64,000 nucleotides of DNA. It comes from CAVPDE01 sp963707125 (GTDB taxonomy: Bacteria; Desulfobacterota; DSM-4660; Desulfatiglandales; HGW-15). The position numbers and the translations under genes were made by a program. The notes below the pieces were generated by a model that had not been told where the DNA came from, searched no databases, and saw only the letters and a list, made by a program, of their open reading frames with translations. Location: NCBI GenBank assembly GCA_963707125.1, contig CAVPOU010000017.1, forward strand, positions 1 to 64,000. The letters are read 5' to 3'. Shown piece by piece: positions 63,511-64,000 of this stretch (position 1 is its first letter; every line of letters starts with the position of its first letter).

Positions 63511-64000
63511 AAGTGACGATTGACGAATTGAGCTGTGACCTACCGGGCAAGCGATCATTCTCTCCTTGCCCTGGACCAGGTCGGCCTGCACTTGCTGCCC
63601 GGCCGCATCTCGGCCCTCGTGGGGGAGTCCGGCTCCGGCAAGACCACGCTGGGAAAGTCCCTGATGGGGCTTCTTCCGGATTATGCTGAAGTAAGGGGCA
63701 GCGTCAGGCTGGATGGGCAGGAGATCGTGAGGGCAAGCGAAGCGAGCTTGAACAAAATCCGGTGGTCCCGCATAGCCATGCTCTTTCAAAACGGCGCCGC
63801 CAACCTGAACCCGGTCCACCGGATCATTGACCAGGTGGCAGAGCCTCTGATCCAGCACGGCCGAACGGGGAAAGCGGAAGCGACGTTGGAGGCTGAAAAG
63901 GCTCTCGATCGAATGAGAATCCAGCCTAGCCAGGCCCGGCGTTTCCCTCATGAGCTGAGCGGGGGCGAGATCCAGCGGGCTTTGCTGGCCATGACGCTCA
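63504..64000 (+). pseudogene. ABC transporter ATP-binding protein, DppD type, 5' frameshift and cut by the window end
   Basis: ATG at 63504 (MVKVTIDELS) is followed by a one-base slip near 63,530. The main frame then reads VTYRASDHSLLALDQVGLHL, Walker A ALVGESGSGKTTLGKSLMGL, Q-loop IAMLFQNGAANLNPVHRIID and the ABC signature HELSGGEIQRALLAM. Walker B and the C-terminal peptide-specific domain lie beyond the window. A DppF-type second ATPase probably follows. Confidence 0.85.

Overview
The window reads as a composite. From about 12.9 kb to 59 kb it looks like a strictly anaerobic member of the Desulfobacterota (deltaproteobacterial sulfate reducer or syntroph type). The reasons are a selenocysteine-rich heterodisulfide-reductase/Flx electron-transfer locus, PAS sensor kinases, an HD-GYP protein, a Feo iron system and KatG/PerR oxygen defence. 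The first 12 kb looks like a different kind of genome. It is a one-strand run of secreted carbohydrate-active enzymes and a sulfatase, typical of Kiritimatiellota, Verrucomicrobiota or Planctomycetota, and every gene in it is broken by frameshifts. Two abrupt gene-to-gene switches, near 12.05 kb and 12.89 kb, join this block and an 0.8 kb fragment to the rest. I read them as assembly or rearrangement junctions. No rRNA, tRNA or CRISPR array was seen.

Layout. 0-12.06 kb (minus strand): GH43-like protein, enolase-superfamily dehydratase, GH5 enzyme with a discoidin-like domain, sulfatase, GH38 mannosidase, PA14/beta-helix protein and a six-hairpin glycosidase-like protein. 12.06-12.9 kb: the end of a 2-hydroxyacyl-CoA dehydratase activase and the start of a CNNM/hemolysin gene. 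12.9-31 kb: housekeeping (recD2, an amidohydrolase, a TlpA-like lipoprotein, a Memo protein, a CoA-transferase/GNAT fusion, priA, plsC, an atypical sensor kinase, mtgA, mazG, cvpA, an ADP-ribosylglycohydrolase, GAF/HD-GYP). 31.3-47.2 kb: the redox locus. 47.3-49.9 kb: an iron-regulated regulator-feoA-feoB operon read leftward, with a perfect palindromic operator. 50.2-53.1 kb: katG and perR. 53.2-59.3 kb: a variable island with two near-identical HAD phosphatase genes, a type II restriction-modification pair, a nucleotidyltransferase module and a duplicated 102-residue protein gene. 59.9-64 kb: an oligopeptide/nickel-type ABC transporter operon with frameshifts.

The central story is 31-47 kb. 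A NarI-like cytochrome b sits with a DsrK/TmcB-like CCG protein. Further on come HdrA, an MvhD/FlxD-like subunit, FlxC-, FlxB- and FlxA-like subunits and an HdrC-HdrB-like fusion. Four of these genes contain an in-frame TGA at a conserved cysteine position. Each TGA is followed by a hairpin whose apical loop starts 23 or 24 nt downstream and carries a G, which is the expected geometry of a bacterial SECIS. The likely role is flavin-based electron bifurcation between NAD(P)H, ferredoxin and a disulfide or quinone-linked acceptor. Between and inside these genes lie three sensor kinases, two single-domain response regulators and a universal stress protein. Two of the kinases share a C-x10-C-x2-C PAS motif, so the locus may carry its own redox-sensing circuit.

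Intergenic DNA between roughly 14 and 62 kb is rich in small palindromic repeat families. They explain several spurious upstream extensions of reading frames.
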